This document shows, piece by piece, positions 1 to 7,878 of a stretch of DNA of 64,000 nucleotides (its first letter is position 1; every line of letters begins with the position of its first letter). A program made the position numbers and the translations under genes. The DNA lies in assembly GCA_963716925.1 (NCBI GenBank), contig CAVQUX010000010.1, positions 310,001-374,000 on the forward strand. Reading direction: 5' to 3'. The DNA comes from DAISKN01 sp963716925. Its GTDB lineage: Bacteria > Acidobacteriota > Vicinamibacteria > Marinacidobacterales > SMYC01. The notes under the pieces were generated by a model. It ran no database searches, was not told where the DNA came from, and saw only the letters and a list, made by a program, of their open reading frames with translations.

Positions 1-279
1 CTGCTCCGTCGGATCGCCCGCGGCGAGCCCTTCCGCGGAGGCGAAACGGAATAGTCCGCGCACCGCCGACGTCGCCCGGGCGACGGAGCGAAGCGACAGC
101 CCGCGCCGGTGAAGGCCCCGCAGGAACTCCCGGATATCGGAGGCGTCCAGAGACGAGAGCCTGCGGCCCTTCCTCTGGACGAAGGCTTCGAGCTTCTCGA
201 TGTCCCGGCGATAGCCCGCGAGCGTGTGAGGAGAGAGGCCGCGCTCGACTTCGAGATAGTGAAGATACTCCGTCTTCAA
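1..279 (-). CDS. Tyrosine recombinase XerC/XerD family, N-terminal part (runs off window start)
   Basis: Reading leftwards from a TTG at 279 gives 93 codons open to the window edge. The peptide carries the classic Xer core-binding (SAM-like) domain: LEVERGLSPHTLAGYRRDI near residues 7-25, then SSLDASDIREFLRGLHRRGL and SVARATSAVRGLFRFASAEG. XerC/D proteins resolve chromosome dimers at dif with FtsK. The catalytic Arg-His-Arg-Tyr half lies outside the window, so XerC, XerD or a phage-type integrase cannot be separated. The TTG overlaps the TGA of the upstream outer-membrane gene (TTGA), which supports this start and suggests co-transcription. Confidence 0.85.
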   Translation of the reverse strand, partial: MKTEYLHYLEVERGLSPHTLAGYRRDIEKLEAFVQRKGRRLSSLDASDIREFLRGLHRRGLSLRSVARATSAVRGLFRFASAEGLAAGDPTEQ

Positions 280-1067
280 AACCGCACGGTGATGCCGAAG
301 TACTGCCCTCGAACCCGCATTACCGCTCGATCGCCCGCGGGCTCGATGTAGTTGAATCGGACGTAGGAGTTCCGATAGCCATAGGAGAAGCCGAGGTTCT
401 TGCCGGCATTGTAGGTCGCGGACGCGTCGAAGTCCGTCCACACCCCCTCGCTCCCGCTTTTCCAGCCGACACCTTCCACACTGAGGGCCAGCGCCGGCGT
501 CAGATAGGCCCGGCCCTTGACGCCGAAGAGCGGAAAATCGACGCGCAGCGGCTCTCCCGCCGATTCACTCCCCGACTCGAACGTGGGCCTCGCCTCGAAG
601 CGGCCGTACTCTCCCACGATCGCGAGAAAACCGTATTCGCCGGTGAGAAGGTCCACTTCGGCGCCGCCCCGGGTCTCCTCGAGCTCCAGCGTCGTCGAGA
701 CGCTGCCGCCGGGGGGGACGCAGAGCCCGGCGAGGCAGACACCGGACGCAAGGGCCGTCTCGCCCTGATACTTGACCTTCAGCCACGATCCGCGCAGCTT
801 CAGACGGCTCACGAGACGAATCCGGAAGTGATAGTCGTAGATGCGCTCGTTCTCGACCCCCAGATCCTCGAAGGGATCGACGGTAGTGCCGGGGTTGCCA
901 CTGCCGGAGAGCCGGAGCTCCGCGATGAGATCCGACCGCCATGTCCGGAACTCGAACTCCACGTGATAGCCCTCACCCATGTTCGGGTTCTTTCGTGCCT
1001 GCGCCCGGGCCATGGACGGCGCGCATGCGAGGAGCACCGAGGCGAGAACGAGGAAGCCACGATTCAT
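276..1067 (-). CDS. Predicted outer-membrane beta-barrel protein, function unknown
   Basis: 263 residues with a clear signal peptide (MNRGFLVLASVLLACAPSMA, cleavage near ARA-QA). The rest is rich in alternating hydrophobic/aromatic strands and ends in a C-terminal Phe (GITVRF), the usual recognition signal for BAM-dependent outer-membrane barrels. A GGAGG ribosome binding site sits 5 nt before the ATG. I do not recognise a named family. Position between murJ and xer may be incidental; the TTGA junction with xer suggests a shared transcript. One Cys pair (SGVCLAGLCVPPG) could form a loop disulfide. Confidence 0.75.
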   Translation of the reverse strand: MNRGFLVLASVLLACAPSMARAQARKNPNMGEGYHVEFEFRTWRSDLIAELRLSGSGNPGTTVDPFEDLGVENERIYDYHFRIRLVSRLKLRGSWLKVKYQGETALASGVCLAGLCVPPGGSVSTTLELEETRGGAEVDLLTGEYGFLAIVGEYGRFEARPTFESGSESAGEPLRVDFPLFGVKGRAYLTPALALSVEGVGWKSGSEGVWTDFDASATYNAGKNLGFSYGYRNSYVRFNYIEPAGDRAVMRVRGQYFGITVRF

Positions 1068-1082
1068 GGAACCTCCAAACGG

Positions 1083-2783
1083 TTATCGGCCGGGCGCGAG
1101 CGCCGAAAGCGCCTGGTCCAGCTCGCGAACGCGAAGCAGTTTGCAGCCGGCGAAGTACGCGAGAAGGGCGACGGCGATGGCGAGGCCGACCTGGAGCAGT
1201 CGGGCCCATATGGCGTCGTGTCCGAACGCTCCGTCCAGACCGAGGAACGTCGCGTAGGAGAGTCCTCCCATCACCAGCGACGCCGCCGCGGTCTTGATCA
1301 GGGTCATTACCGTGCGCCGGCCATCCAGCCGACCGAGGCGGCTGCGGCGCCGAAAGAGCACCCACAGAAGCACGAGCGAGACGGTCATGGTGCCCGAGGT
1401 GGCGAGAGCGAGGCCGCGATGGTCGAGCCCCAGCTCGACGACGAAGAGCCAGTTCAAGAGCGCGTTCGCTCCCATGCTCAGGAGACTCACGACGAGAGGA
1501 GCGCGCACGTCCTGAATGGCGTAGAAGCCGTCGGTCACGATCTTCACCGCAGCGAAGCTGATGAGACCCACGGCGTAGCAGCGAAGCGCGCCCGCGACCT
1601 CCACGGTGTCCTCCGGTCCGAAACGCCCCTGCTCGAAGATGAGACGCACGATGGGAATCGCGAGCACCACGAGGCCCACGGTCGCGGGAACCATGAACAG
1701 GAGCACCAGCCTCGTCGCATGGGAGAACGTGTTCCTGAACTCGACGGTATCGGAAGCCGCGACGGCGCGGCTGAGCGCGGGAAGCGTGGCAACCGAAATG
1801 GCGACGCCGACCAGTCCGATGGGCAGGTGAAGAATCCGGAAGCTCTGGGTGATCCACGAGAGCCACCCTTCACCGCGGGAGGCGAAGATCTGGTTCACGA
1901 GCACGTTGACTTGAACCGTCGAGGCGACGATCGCCCCGGGGCCGAAGAGCCGCGCCACCCGGCGCAGCCAGGGGTCGCGAAACGACACGACGGGACGGTA
2001 CCGATACCCGAGCCGAACGAGAGTCGGCAGCTGCGCCAGGAGCTGGAGCGCTCCTCCCGCGAGGACACCGACCGCCATGCCCATGGCGGGGTGCTGGCCG
2101 AATCGAGGCGCGAGATAGTAGCCGAGGAGCCCCACGCTCACCGAGCCGACGTTGAAGAACGCCGAGGCGATAGCGGGAACGAAGAAGCGCCCCTGGGCGT
2201 TCAGGATCCCCATCACCAGCGCGGCGGCGCTCACCAGCAGGATGAACGGGAACATGACCCGCGTGAGCCCGACCGTCAGATCGCGCTTGGTGGCGAACCC
2301 GAAACCTTCATCCGGGGCGAGCGCGACGTCGAAGCCGGCGCCGGGAAGTACCGCATCCACGATGACGTCGGCGTAGACGATGCCCACGAGCGTGAGCGCC
2401 CCGACGACGATCAGGAGGGCGTTCAGGACGACGTTCGCGAGGCGAAGGGCCTGTTCCCGACCCTCCTTCTTCTCGATCTCGGAGAAGGTGGCGATGAACG
2501 CCTTGCTGAGGGCTCCTTCCCCGAACATGTCCCGGAGCAGATTCGGAATGCGGAAGGCGGCGTAGAACGCGTCGAGCCCGGTCTTCGCGGGGAAAAGATA
2601 GGCGAGGATCTGCTCCCGGACGAGCCCGAGAACCCGGGAGACCATGACTCCCAGGCTCACCGTTCCCGCCGATCGCGTCAGCTTGCGGGCGTGACCGCCT
2701 CCGCGCGCTTCCGCCTCCGAGCCTTCGACTTCCCTCCCCCCCTCGGACGCGGCGCTCTCCAGCCTGGAGGAGGGAAACGGCAT
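1083..2783 (-). CDS. murJ: Lipid II flippase MurJ (MviN)
   Basis: 566-residue polytopic membrane protein of the MOP/MVF superfamily. MurJ flips the peptidoglycan precursor lipid II across the inner membrane. The hallmark N-terminal helix is present (GTVSLGVMVSRVLGLVREQI), followed by LDAFYAAFRIPNLLRDMFGEGALSKAFI, the conserved first-loop signature. About 14 hydrophobic segments follow. It has ~40 residues of charged N-terminal sequence more than typical MurJ (510-530 aa). The assigned ATG has no visible Shine-Dalgarno, so translation could begin further in or the message could be leaderless. An inverted repeat lies directly before the ATG. Confidence 0.95.
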   Translation of the reverse strand: MPFPSSRLESAASEGGREVEGSEAEARGGGHARKLTRSAGTVSLGVMVSRVLGLVREQILAYLFPAKTGLDAFYAAFRIPNLLRDMFGEGALSKAFIATFSEIEKKEGREQALRLANVVLNALLIVVGALTLVGIVYADVIVDAVLPGAGFDVALAPDEGFGFATKRDLTVGLTRVMFPFILLVSAAALVMGILNAQGRFFVPAIASAFFNVGSVSVGLLGYYLAPRFGQHPAMGMAVGVLAGGALQLLAQLPTLVRLGYRYRPVVSFRDPWLRRVARLFGPGAIVASTVQVNVLVNQIFASRGEGWLSWITQSFRILHLPIGLVGVAISVATLPALSRAVAASDTVEFRNTFSHATRLVLLFMVPATVGLVVLAIPIVRLIFEQGRFGPEDTVEVAGALRCYAVGLISFAAVKIVTDGFYAIQDVRAPLVVSLLSMGANALLNWLFVVELGLDHRGLALATSGTMTVSLVLLWVLFRRRSRLGRLDGRRTVMTLIKTAAASLVMGGLSYATFLGLDGAFGHDAIWARLLQVGLAIAVALLAYFAGCKLLRVRELDQALSALAPGR

Positions 2784-2808
2784 GCGCGAATGATATTACA
2801 TTTCGCGC
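2784..2808. promoter_or_regulatory. Perfect 7-bp inverted repeat just upstream of murJ
   Basis: GCGCGAA and TTCGCGC are separated by an AT-rich 11-nt spacer (tgatattacat) whose left end abuts the murJ ATG. This is the most AT-rich patch in the interval between the kinase stop and murJ. It may be a transcription-factor operator, or an RNA hairpin near the start codon. No regulator is known from the sequence. Confidence 0.4.
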
Positions 2809-2847
2809 GGCGGTTTTCGAGAGGCGAGAGCGAGCCGAGCGCTACCC

Positions 2848-5121
2848 TCAGCGGGCCTCGACCGACACTTCCCCGTCGATCTCCGGAAGGGTGAAGCTGG
2901 GATCGAGCGACTGCGCCTTCTTCAGAACTGCGGTGGCGCGGGCCTGGAGGCCCTCGGCCTTGTAGACCGCGCCCAGCATTCCAAGATAGGCGAGGTTTCC
3001 GGGGTCGAGCTCGGTGGCCTTCCGAAAGCTGTCCGCCGCCTCCTTGCGCCATTTCTTGTTCTGCATCAGCGCGCGGCCGAGGAGGTGGAAGTACTCCGCC
3101 TGGGTATCGTCGGTCTCCAGAGCCTGCCGGCAGAGCTGGATGGACTCCCAGAAGTCCTGCATGTCGAACGCTCGGAGCGCCCGGTCGTAGAGCTCTCGCG
3201 CGTAGCGGCGCTTGTCGAAATTCGGACCGTGGGCCTGCGAGCGTCTTAACGACGCCCCGCCGCTCGGGCTCGGTGAGAATCCGTTTCGCCCGCTCGACGA
3301 GCTCGACGCCGGCTTCGGTGGCGCGCTCGCGAGCTGGTCCATCGCCTCGGCGGATTCGGCGCAGAGCCGGGACAGCTTCTCGCGGATATCGTCGGCGGCG
3401 CGCGGAAACTTGTCGGGATGGAACTTTCCGATGATCTTCAGGTACGCGCTCTTTCGCGCTCCCGCGGAAGCGTCGGCGGAAACGCCGAGGAGATCCGCAT
3501 AGGCCTGGCTCTTGGCCAGGGCCAGGAGGCGGTCCAGCTCTCTTACCGTCGCTTCATCCGGAACGCCTTTGAGCGGAGCCGGCGGGGCGGGCGGCGCCTC
3601 ACGCACGGGTTCGCGCGCAGTCTCCCGCGCCGGCGCTTTTCCTCCGAACAGAATCAAATTCTTGTCGATCAAGTTCAGGAGCGCCGTCGCGGTCTCCGCT
3701 TCCGGCATCGGACTCATCGCCAGGATGTCGCTGGCGCGCGCGAGGCCGTCGATGCGGGAGAGCAGGAACCCCTCCTCGGGAGAGATCGCGGCCCCCTGGA
3801 GCTCTTCCGAAAGACTCGGAGACAGCCGCAGAGGTCTCGACTCCTCCTTGAGCGCCTCGATGCGAGCAGGATCGGCCGTAGGCGCGGGCGGCGGCGGGAT
3901 CGGTTCGGGAGGGCGTCCCGCGTCCAATATCACGGTGCGGTCGGGTGACTCTTCGGGCACCCAGTCTGGCTGGGATGTCTCGAGAGACGTAACTGGCGCG
4001 TCCACCAACGTCTCGCTCGTGTCGGCGGCATCGGTGCCGATTGGCTCGTGACCCTCGGCTGGCTCGGCGGCTTCGACGACCGGAGCCGGTGCGGCTGCCT
4101 CAGCAGGCTCAGAGGTCTCCGGAATTTCACTCTCCTGGGCTTGTGGTTCAAGCTCGCCGGCGGCATGAGTCGCTAGCGCCGCCGCCTCTTCCGTCGCCTT
4201 CACTTGCTCCGGCACCGCTTCCCCGACGACTTCGGGAGCGGGAGCCGATTCCTCGGCGGCGGAACGCGGTGCCCTTCCCTCGAGTGCGGCAAGGGCCGCC
4301 ACCAGTTCCGCGCCGGTGGGGTAGCGTTTCTCGGGATCCTTCTCGAGTGCATGATGGAGGACGGGTTTCAGACCGTTGGGAAGGCCGAGGCTCCTCCAGT
4401 TCAGCGGAAACACGGGCTCGTCGTTGATGATGCTCAGGAGCACTCCGGTCAAGCTGGGGCTTCGAAAAGGCTTCTCACCGGTGACGCACTCGAAGAGGAT
4501 GCAGCCGAGCGAGAAGAGATCGGAGCGGGCATCGACGTCTTCGCCCTTCGCCTGCTCCGGCGACATGTAGTCGGGGGTCCCGAGGACGCCGCCGGCCATC
4601 GTCAGGTTGGTGGAGAGCTCCGACTTGGCGATGCCGAAATCGGTGACCCAGACCCAGAGCGACGGCGAGACCAGTATGTTGACGGGCTTCACGTCGCGAT
4701 GGATCACGTTTCGAGAGTGCGCATAGTCGATAGCGCCCGCGAGCTGGGTCAAGACATGGAGCGCGTCCGGCATCTGGAGGCGTTTTCGCTCGGTGATGAG
4801 CGACTCGAGCGACTGCCCCTCGATGAACTCCATGATGATGAAGCCGCGGTCGGAGGTCGCGACGATGTCGTAGATGGTCACGATGTTGGGATGCTGCAAG
4901 CGCGCCGCGATGCGGGCCTCGCGAACGAATCGCTCGCGGAGCTCGTCCGGTCCGTGGTCCGCGAAAGGGGTATCGAGGTTGATGCACTTCACCGCGACCG
5001 GACGGTCCAGGATCGTGTCCAGCGCTTTGTAGACGCCCCCGAGCGCGCCCGTCGAGAGACGCTCGACGATGTGGTACCGACCCCCGGGTATCTGGGGAAG
5101 GGGGTTCGCGCTCTGGTCCAT
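2848..5121 (-). CDS. Ser/Thr protein kinase fused to a J-like domain and TPR repeats
   Basis: 757 residues from the ATG at 5121 (MDQSANPLPQ); an upstream in-frame start at 5184 is less likely. Residues 16-280 are a Hanks-type kinase: VAVK (Lys45), HRDVKPVN (Asp143), DFG (161-163) and GTPDYMSPEQ, so it should be catalytically competent. Residues 281-430 are an Ala/Pro/Glu-rich linker. Residues 540-597 resemble a J domain including the HPD triad (568-570), which would recruit an Hsp70. Residues ~640-745 form TPR repeats. No transmembrane helix is seen, so it appears cytosolic, unlike PknB/PrkC with PASTA domains. Substrate unknown. Confidence 0.88.
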   Translation of the reverse strand: MDQSANPLPQIPGGRYHIVERLSTGALGGVYKALDTILDRPVAVKCINLDTPFADHGPDELRERFVREARIAARLQHPNIVTIYDIVATSDRGFIIMEFIEGQSLESLITERKRLQMPDALHVLTQLAGAIDYAHSRNVIHRDVKPVNILVSPSLWVWVTDFGIAKSELSTNLTMAGGVLGTPDYMSPEQAKGEDVDARSDLFSLGCILFECVTGEKPFRSPSLTGVLLSIINDEPVFPLNWRSLGLPNGLKPVLHHALEKDPEKRYPTGAELVAALAALEGRAPRSAAEESAPAPEVVGEAVPEQVKATEEAAALATHAAGELEPQAQESEIPETSEPAEAAAPAPVVEAAEPAEGHEPIGTDAADTSETLVDAPVTSLETSQPDWVPEESPDRTVILDAGRPPEPIPPPPAPTADPARIEALKEESRPLRLSPSLSEELQGAAISPEEGFLLSRIDGLARASDILAMSPMPEAETATALLNLIDKNLILFGGKAPARETAREPVREAPPAPPAPLKGVPDEATVRELDRLLALAKSQAYADLLGVSADASAGARKSAYLKIIGKFHPDKFPRAADDIREKLSRLCAESAEAMDQLASAPPKPASSSSSGRNGFSPSPSGGASLRRSQAHGPNFDKRRYARELYDRALRAFDMQDFWESIQLCRQALETDDTQAEYFHLLGRALMQNKKWRKEAADSFRKATELDPGNLAYLGMLGAVYKAEGLQARATAVLKKAQSLDPSFTLPEIDGEVSVEAR

Positions 5122-5236
5122 GAGGCCTCGATTGGCAAGAACCGTGCCGGCGCCTGGGAGCCCGAGCCGTCCCCGAAGTAGCAACCAGTCAATGGATTAT
5201 CGAGCTCCGAGCAGGCAGTTCCGACCGCCGAGCGTG

Positions 5237-5275
5237 GGAAAAAACAAAGGGCGCGTAGGGAGACCCCCACGCGCG
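5237..5275 (-). terminator. Rho-independent terminator after the candidate selenoprotein gene
   Basis: On the minus strand a GC-rich stem (GCGCGTGGGGG ... CCCTACGCGC) about 27 nt beyond the TAG at 5302 is followed by CCCTTTGTTTTTT. Stem plus T-tract is the standard intrinsic terminator form and would separate this gene from the downstream kinase gene. Confidence 0.75.
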
Positions 5276-5301
5276 GATTGGTCTCGCGGGAAGGACTGCG
5301 T

Positions 5302-6372
5302 CTAGTTGCCGATCTCGTCGTCGATAATCGCCCGGAAGGCCTCGAAGGGCTGCGCCCCGGAAAGAAAGCGGCCGTTGATGAAAAACGCCGGCGTCCCGGT
5401 CACACCGAGCGAGCCGCCGTGCTCATAATCCTTCTCGACCGCCTCCCGGTGCTTCCGGGAGTCGAAGCACTGGCCGAAGGCGCCCGCGTCGAGCTGCAGC
5501 TCCGAGGCGATCTGACGGTAGGTCGCGGCGGACAGCGAGCCCTGGTTCTCGAAAATCCGGTCGTGGTACTCCCAGAACTTTCCCTGCTCATGGGCGCACA
5601 GGGCGGCTTCTGCAGCCGGCTGGGCTTCGGGGTGGTTGGGAAGCGGGAAATCGCGATAGACGAGCCGGATTTTATCCCCGTAGGTTTTTTCGATCTGCTG
5701 TAGGGTCGGACCGACCCTGGCGCAGAACGGTCACTGGAAATCGGAGTACTCGACGATGGTGACGGGCGCCGCATCCGAGCCTTTCACCCGCTCACCGGCG
5801 GCGACCAGGATGGGAACCCGCGGCGGCTCGAGGTCTACGTCGACCCCGGCCTTCTCCCGCAGCCCCGAAAGATAGGCTTCGCGGGCCGTCACTTCGTTCC
5901 GCGCGGTCAGGTATTGACGGATCTGACCCGAAAGCTGTTCGAGAGTCTGACCGGCGGGTATCCGGGCGCGATTCTCGTTGAAGAAGTCCTCCACGTCCTT
6001 GGCGGTCACTTCGGGAATCTTGGCGCCGATCTCCCTCGTCTCGAGCTCTTCGCGGCTGATTCCGAGCTTCGCCGCTTCCCCGTCGAGAAGGGCTTCCGAG
6101 AGGAGCTCCTCGATCGCCTGACGGCGGGCGTCGTAGAGCTGCTGGAAAACCGCCATGTTGGACTTGAGCGCCCGCTCGTCCACCTCGCGGAGAGTAATCT
6201 CCCGGTCGCCGACGCGGGCGACGACGCTCGAGTCGGCGGCGACTCCGGAGCCGTCTTTTGCGGCTGTCGACGCCTGGTTGGACTGGGAAGCCGGAGCCTT
6301 GTCACAGGAAGCGCTCATCGAAAGAGCGCCGGCGAGCGCAAGCGCGCGCCCGCGACCGCGGAAATAATGCAT
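5302..6372 (-). CDS. Predicted selenoprotein: SurA-like N-domain fused to DsbA-family thioredoxin domain (Sec214, UxxC)
   Basis: 357 codons from ATG 6372 to TAG 5302 with one internal TGA (5731-5733, codon 214). The frame is unchanged on both sides. Before it: signal/lipoprotein-like N-terminus ending in SMSASC, an Ala/Ser-rich linker, then a SurA/foldase-like helical domain (VARVGDREITLREVDERAL ... LLSEALLDGEAAKLGIS), then VTIVEYSDFQ. After it: PFCARVGPTLQQI, RDFPLPNHPEAQ and GVTGTPAFFINGR, all typical of DsbA-like (Thioredoxin_4) proteins, including the cis-Pro TGTP. In the family the motif is SDFQCPFC, so TGA replaces exactly the first catalytic Cys (UPFC). A bSECIS-like hairpin follows at the right distance. 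Likely a periplasmic thiol-disulfide oxidoreductase. The alternative is a nonsense or sequencing substitution. Gene has its own RBS (GAGAGGAG) and terminator. Confidence 0.82.
5702..5733 (-). promoter_or_regulatory. bSECIS-like element downstream of the in-frame UGA
   Basis: After UGA (5733-5731) come 12 nt and then the 17-nt hairpin AGGGUCGGUCCGACCCU (5718-5702). The stem is a perfect 6-7 bp and the apical loop contains GGUC. In E. coli fdhF the minimal SelB-binding hairpin is also 17 nt, starts 11 nt after UGA and carries AGGUCU in its loop. UCUG/CAGA flanking the hairpin could extend the lower stem. Comparison with fdhF is from established knowledge; no folding program was run. Confidence 0.75.
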
Positions 6373-6544
6373 CAGTCGAATCTCCTCTCGGATCCCAGAA
6401 GATTACCACACTTGCCTTACAATGGCGCGATGCGCCCGATTGCGAGACCCAGGTCGAGGGCGTGATGACGTCTGGATTCATTGATGTGCGCGCCTCCATC
6501 GTAAACCTTTCGCCCGGGGACCCCGTCCTATCGGACGGAGGTAC
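6373..6544. other. Divergent intergenic region between the selenoprotein and sigma-factor genes
   Basis: 172 bp between two divergent starts, so promoters for both must lie here. Ribosome binding sites are visible at each end (GAGAGGAG toward the minus gene, GGACGGAGG toward the plus gene). I could not assign convincing -35/-10 boxes, and no second ECF-type motif was recognised. Confidence 0.4.
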
Positions 6545-7148
6545 ATGGGTTCGCCCGGCGCCGTGATCGAGACCAAACGGGAAGGAGGGAGTCCTTTCGC
6601 CCCGCTCCCGTCCCTCGATCGCGAGGCCAAGCGGCGCGAGGACGACGAGCTCGTCGCGCGAACCCGACGCGGAGACATGGAAGCATTCGAAGCGCTCTAT
6701 CGGCGACATAGCCCGGCGGTCTTCGGGCTCGCGCTCCGGATGCTGCAGAATCGCGCGGACGCGGAAGACATCCTCCAGGAGATCTTCCTGCAGGCGCACG
6801 ATCGGCTCCCGAGCTTCGAGGGGCGCTCCGCGTTCGGCACCTGGCTCTACCGGCTGTCCGTCAACCGCTGTCTCGACCATCTGCGGAGCCGAGGAGCGAA
6901 GGAGCAGAGCCGGACGGAGCCTCTGACCCCCGAGCTTCCCGGACGGGTCTCGACCGTCGGACTGCGGCGGCTCGAGCTCGAACGAGCCATCGGAGAGCTC
7001 CCCCTCCAGCCGCGCGGCATTCCTCCTCCACCACGTCGCCGGATTCGATCACAAAGAAGTCGGCGAGATGATGGGTATCGCCGTCGGCACCTCGAAATCG
7101 CTGGTGCACCGGGCGCGGACCCGTCTCAAGGAACTTCTGACGCGATGA
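6545..7148 (+). CDS. ECF-type RNA polymerase sigma factor, frameshifted (+1 in a C run)
   Basis: Starts at ATG 6545 behind GGAGG. Sigma region 2 is clear: MEAFEALYRRHSPAVFGLAL, then NRADAEDILQEIFLQAHDRL and FGTWLYRLSVNRCLDHLR. In the C5 run at 7000-7004 the frame slips. Removing one C restores region 4 (SSRAAFLLHHVAGFDHKEVG, then EMMGIAVGTSKSLVHRARTR) ending at TGA 7148, which overlaps the anti-sigma ATG (ATGA). Without correction the 5' frame runs straight into the anti-sigma gene and gives an artificial 440-aa fusion. Region 4 is well conserved, so I favour a recent or artefactual insertion rather than an old pseudogene. Confidence 0.85.
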
Positions 7149-7867
7149 GAGACGAACATCCGGATATCGAGCGGTTGAACGACTACCTGGACGGAGACCT
7201 GGATCCACGGGACCATCGCGAGATCGAGTCTCACCTGCGCCGGTGTGAAGAATGTCGAAGCACTGTCGACGGGATCTCCGCCATCGTGCGCGCAGCGGGC
7301 GAGCTCGCGCCGGTTGCTCCGCCGGAGCGGATCTGGGAGTCGGTCGCGGCAACGCTCATCGAGCGGAAGTCGTTCCGACCCCGCGGTTCCCCGTGGCGCT
7401 CCGCTCTCCTTCCCGCTCTCGCCGCCGCGGCCGTGCTCGTGCTCGGGGTCTCCCTTTGGCTCGCGATGCGCGGGCCCGAGGCAACGACACCCACGGACCA
7501 GGCGGCGCTCGCCGAATTGGTGACCCAGGAGCTCGAGGCGGCGGAATCCCACTACGACAAGGCCATCGTCGGACTGGAGCAAATCATCGCCCAGAACCAG
7601 GGAGTCCTTCCCCCGGAGCTGGCTTCCGTCCTGAACCAGAACCTCGATCTGATCGAGAACGCAATCGGAGAGAGCCGCTCGGCGATTGCGACCGAGCCCC
7701 AGAGCAGCGCGGCACAGGAGAGCCTGCTGCAGGCGCTCCGGAGCAAGGTGACTCTTCTCCAGAACACGATCCTCCTCATCAACGAGATCCGAAAGGGACA
7801 GGGCGAGAACGCCCTCGACCTGATCGATGAAATGAGGAAAACATCCGATCCCTCCAATCCCATCTGA
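7145..7867 (+). CDS. Anti-sigma factor with zinc-finger (ZAS-type) N-terminus and one TM helix
   Basis: 240 residues. The N-terminal domain has LNDYLDGDLDPRDHREIE followed by SHLRRCEEC, the H-x3-C-x2-C anti-sigma zinc finger that clamps the sigma factor in the cytosol. One transmembrane helix (LLPALAAAAVLVLGVSLWLA, about residues 87-106) is followed by a helical periplasmic region rich in Gln/Glu that may sense signals or interact with the next gene product. Its ATG overlaps the sigma-factor stop, the usual arrangement for a translationally coupled sigma/anti-sigma pair. Confidence 0.85.
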   Translation: MRDEHPDIERLNDYLDGDLDPRDHREIESHLRRCEECRSTVDGISAIVRAAGELAPVAPPERIWESVAATLIERKSFRPRGSPWRSALLPALAAAAVLVLGVSLWLAMRGPEATTPTDQAALAELVTQELEAAESHYDKAIVGLEQIIAQNQGVLPPELASVLNQNLDLIENAIGESRSAIATEPQSSAAQESLLQALRSKVTLLQNTILLINEIRKGQGENALDLIDEMRKTSDPSNPI

Positions 7868-7878
7868 CGCGAGTGAAC

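Noticed and set aside
828..2894. 688-codon open frame on the plus strand opposite murJ
   Set aside because: Antisense to a fully recognisable murJ; charged low-complexity translation typical of GC-rich third-position bias. Same reasoning removes the 920-codon frame at 12440-15202 (opposite leuS) and the 746-codon frame at 37997-40237 (opposite clpC).
5731..6372. Reading the selenoprotein gene as a 213-aa protein ending at the TGA
   Set aside because: The conserved second half of the thioredoxin domain continues in the same frame for 142 codons with a normal TAG and terminator, so TGA is unlikely to be the true end.
6998..7006. Programmed +1 frameshifting in the sigma factor gene
   Set aside because: No slippery stop-codon context, and five other same-sign insertions in the window make an error or recent mutation more likely.
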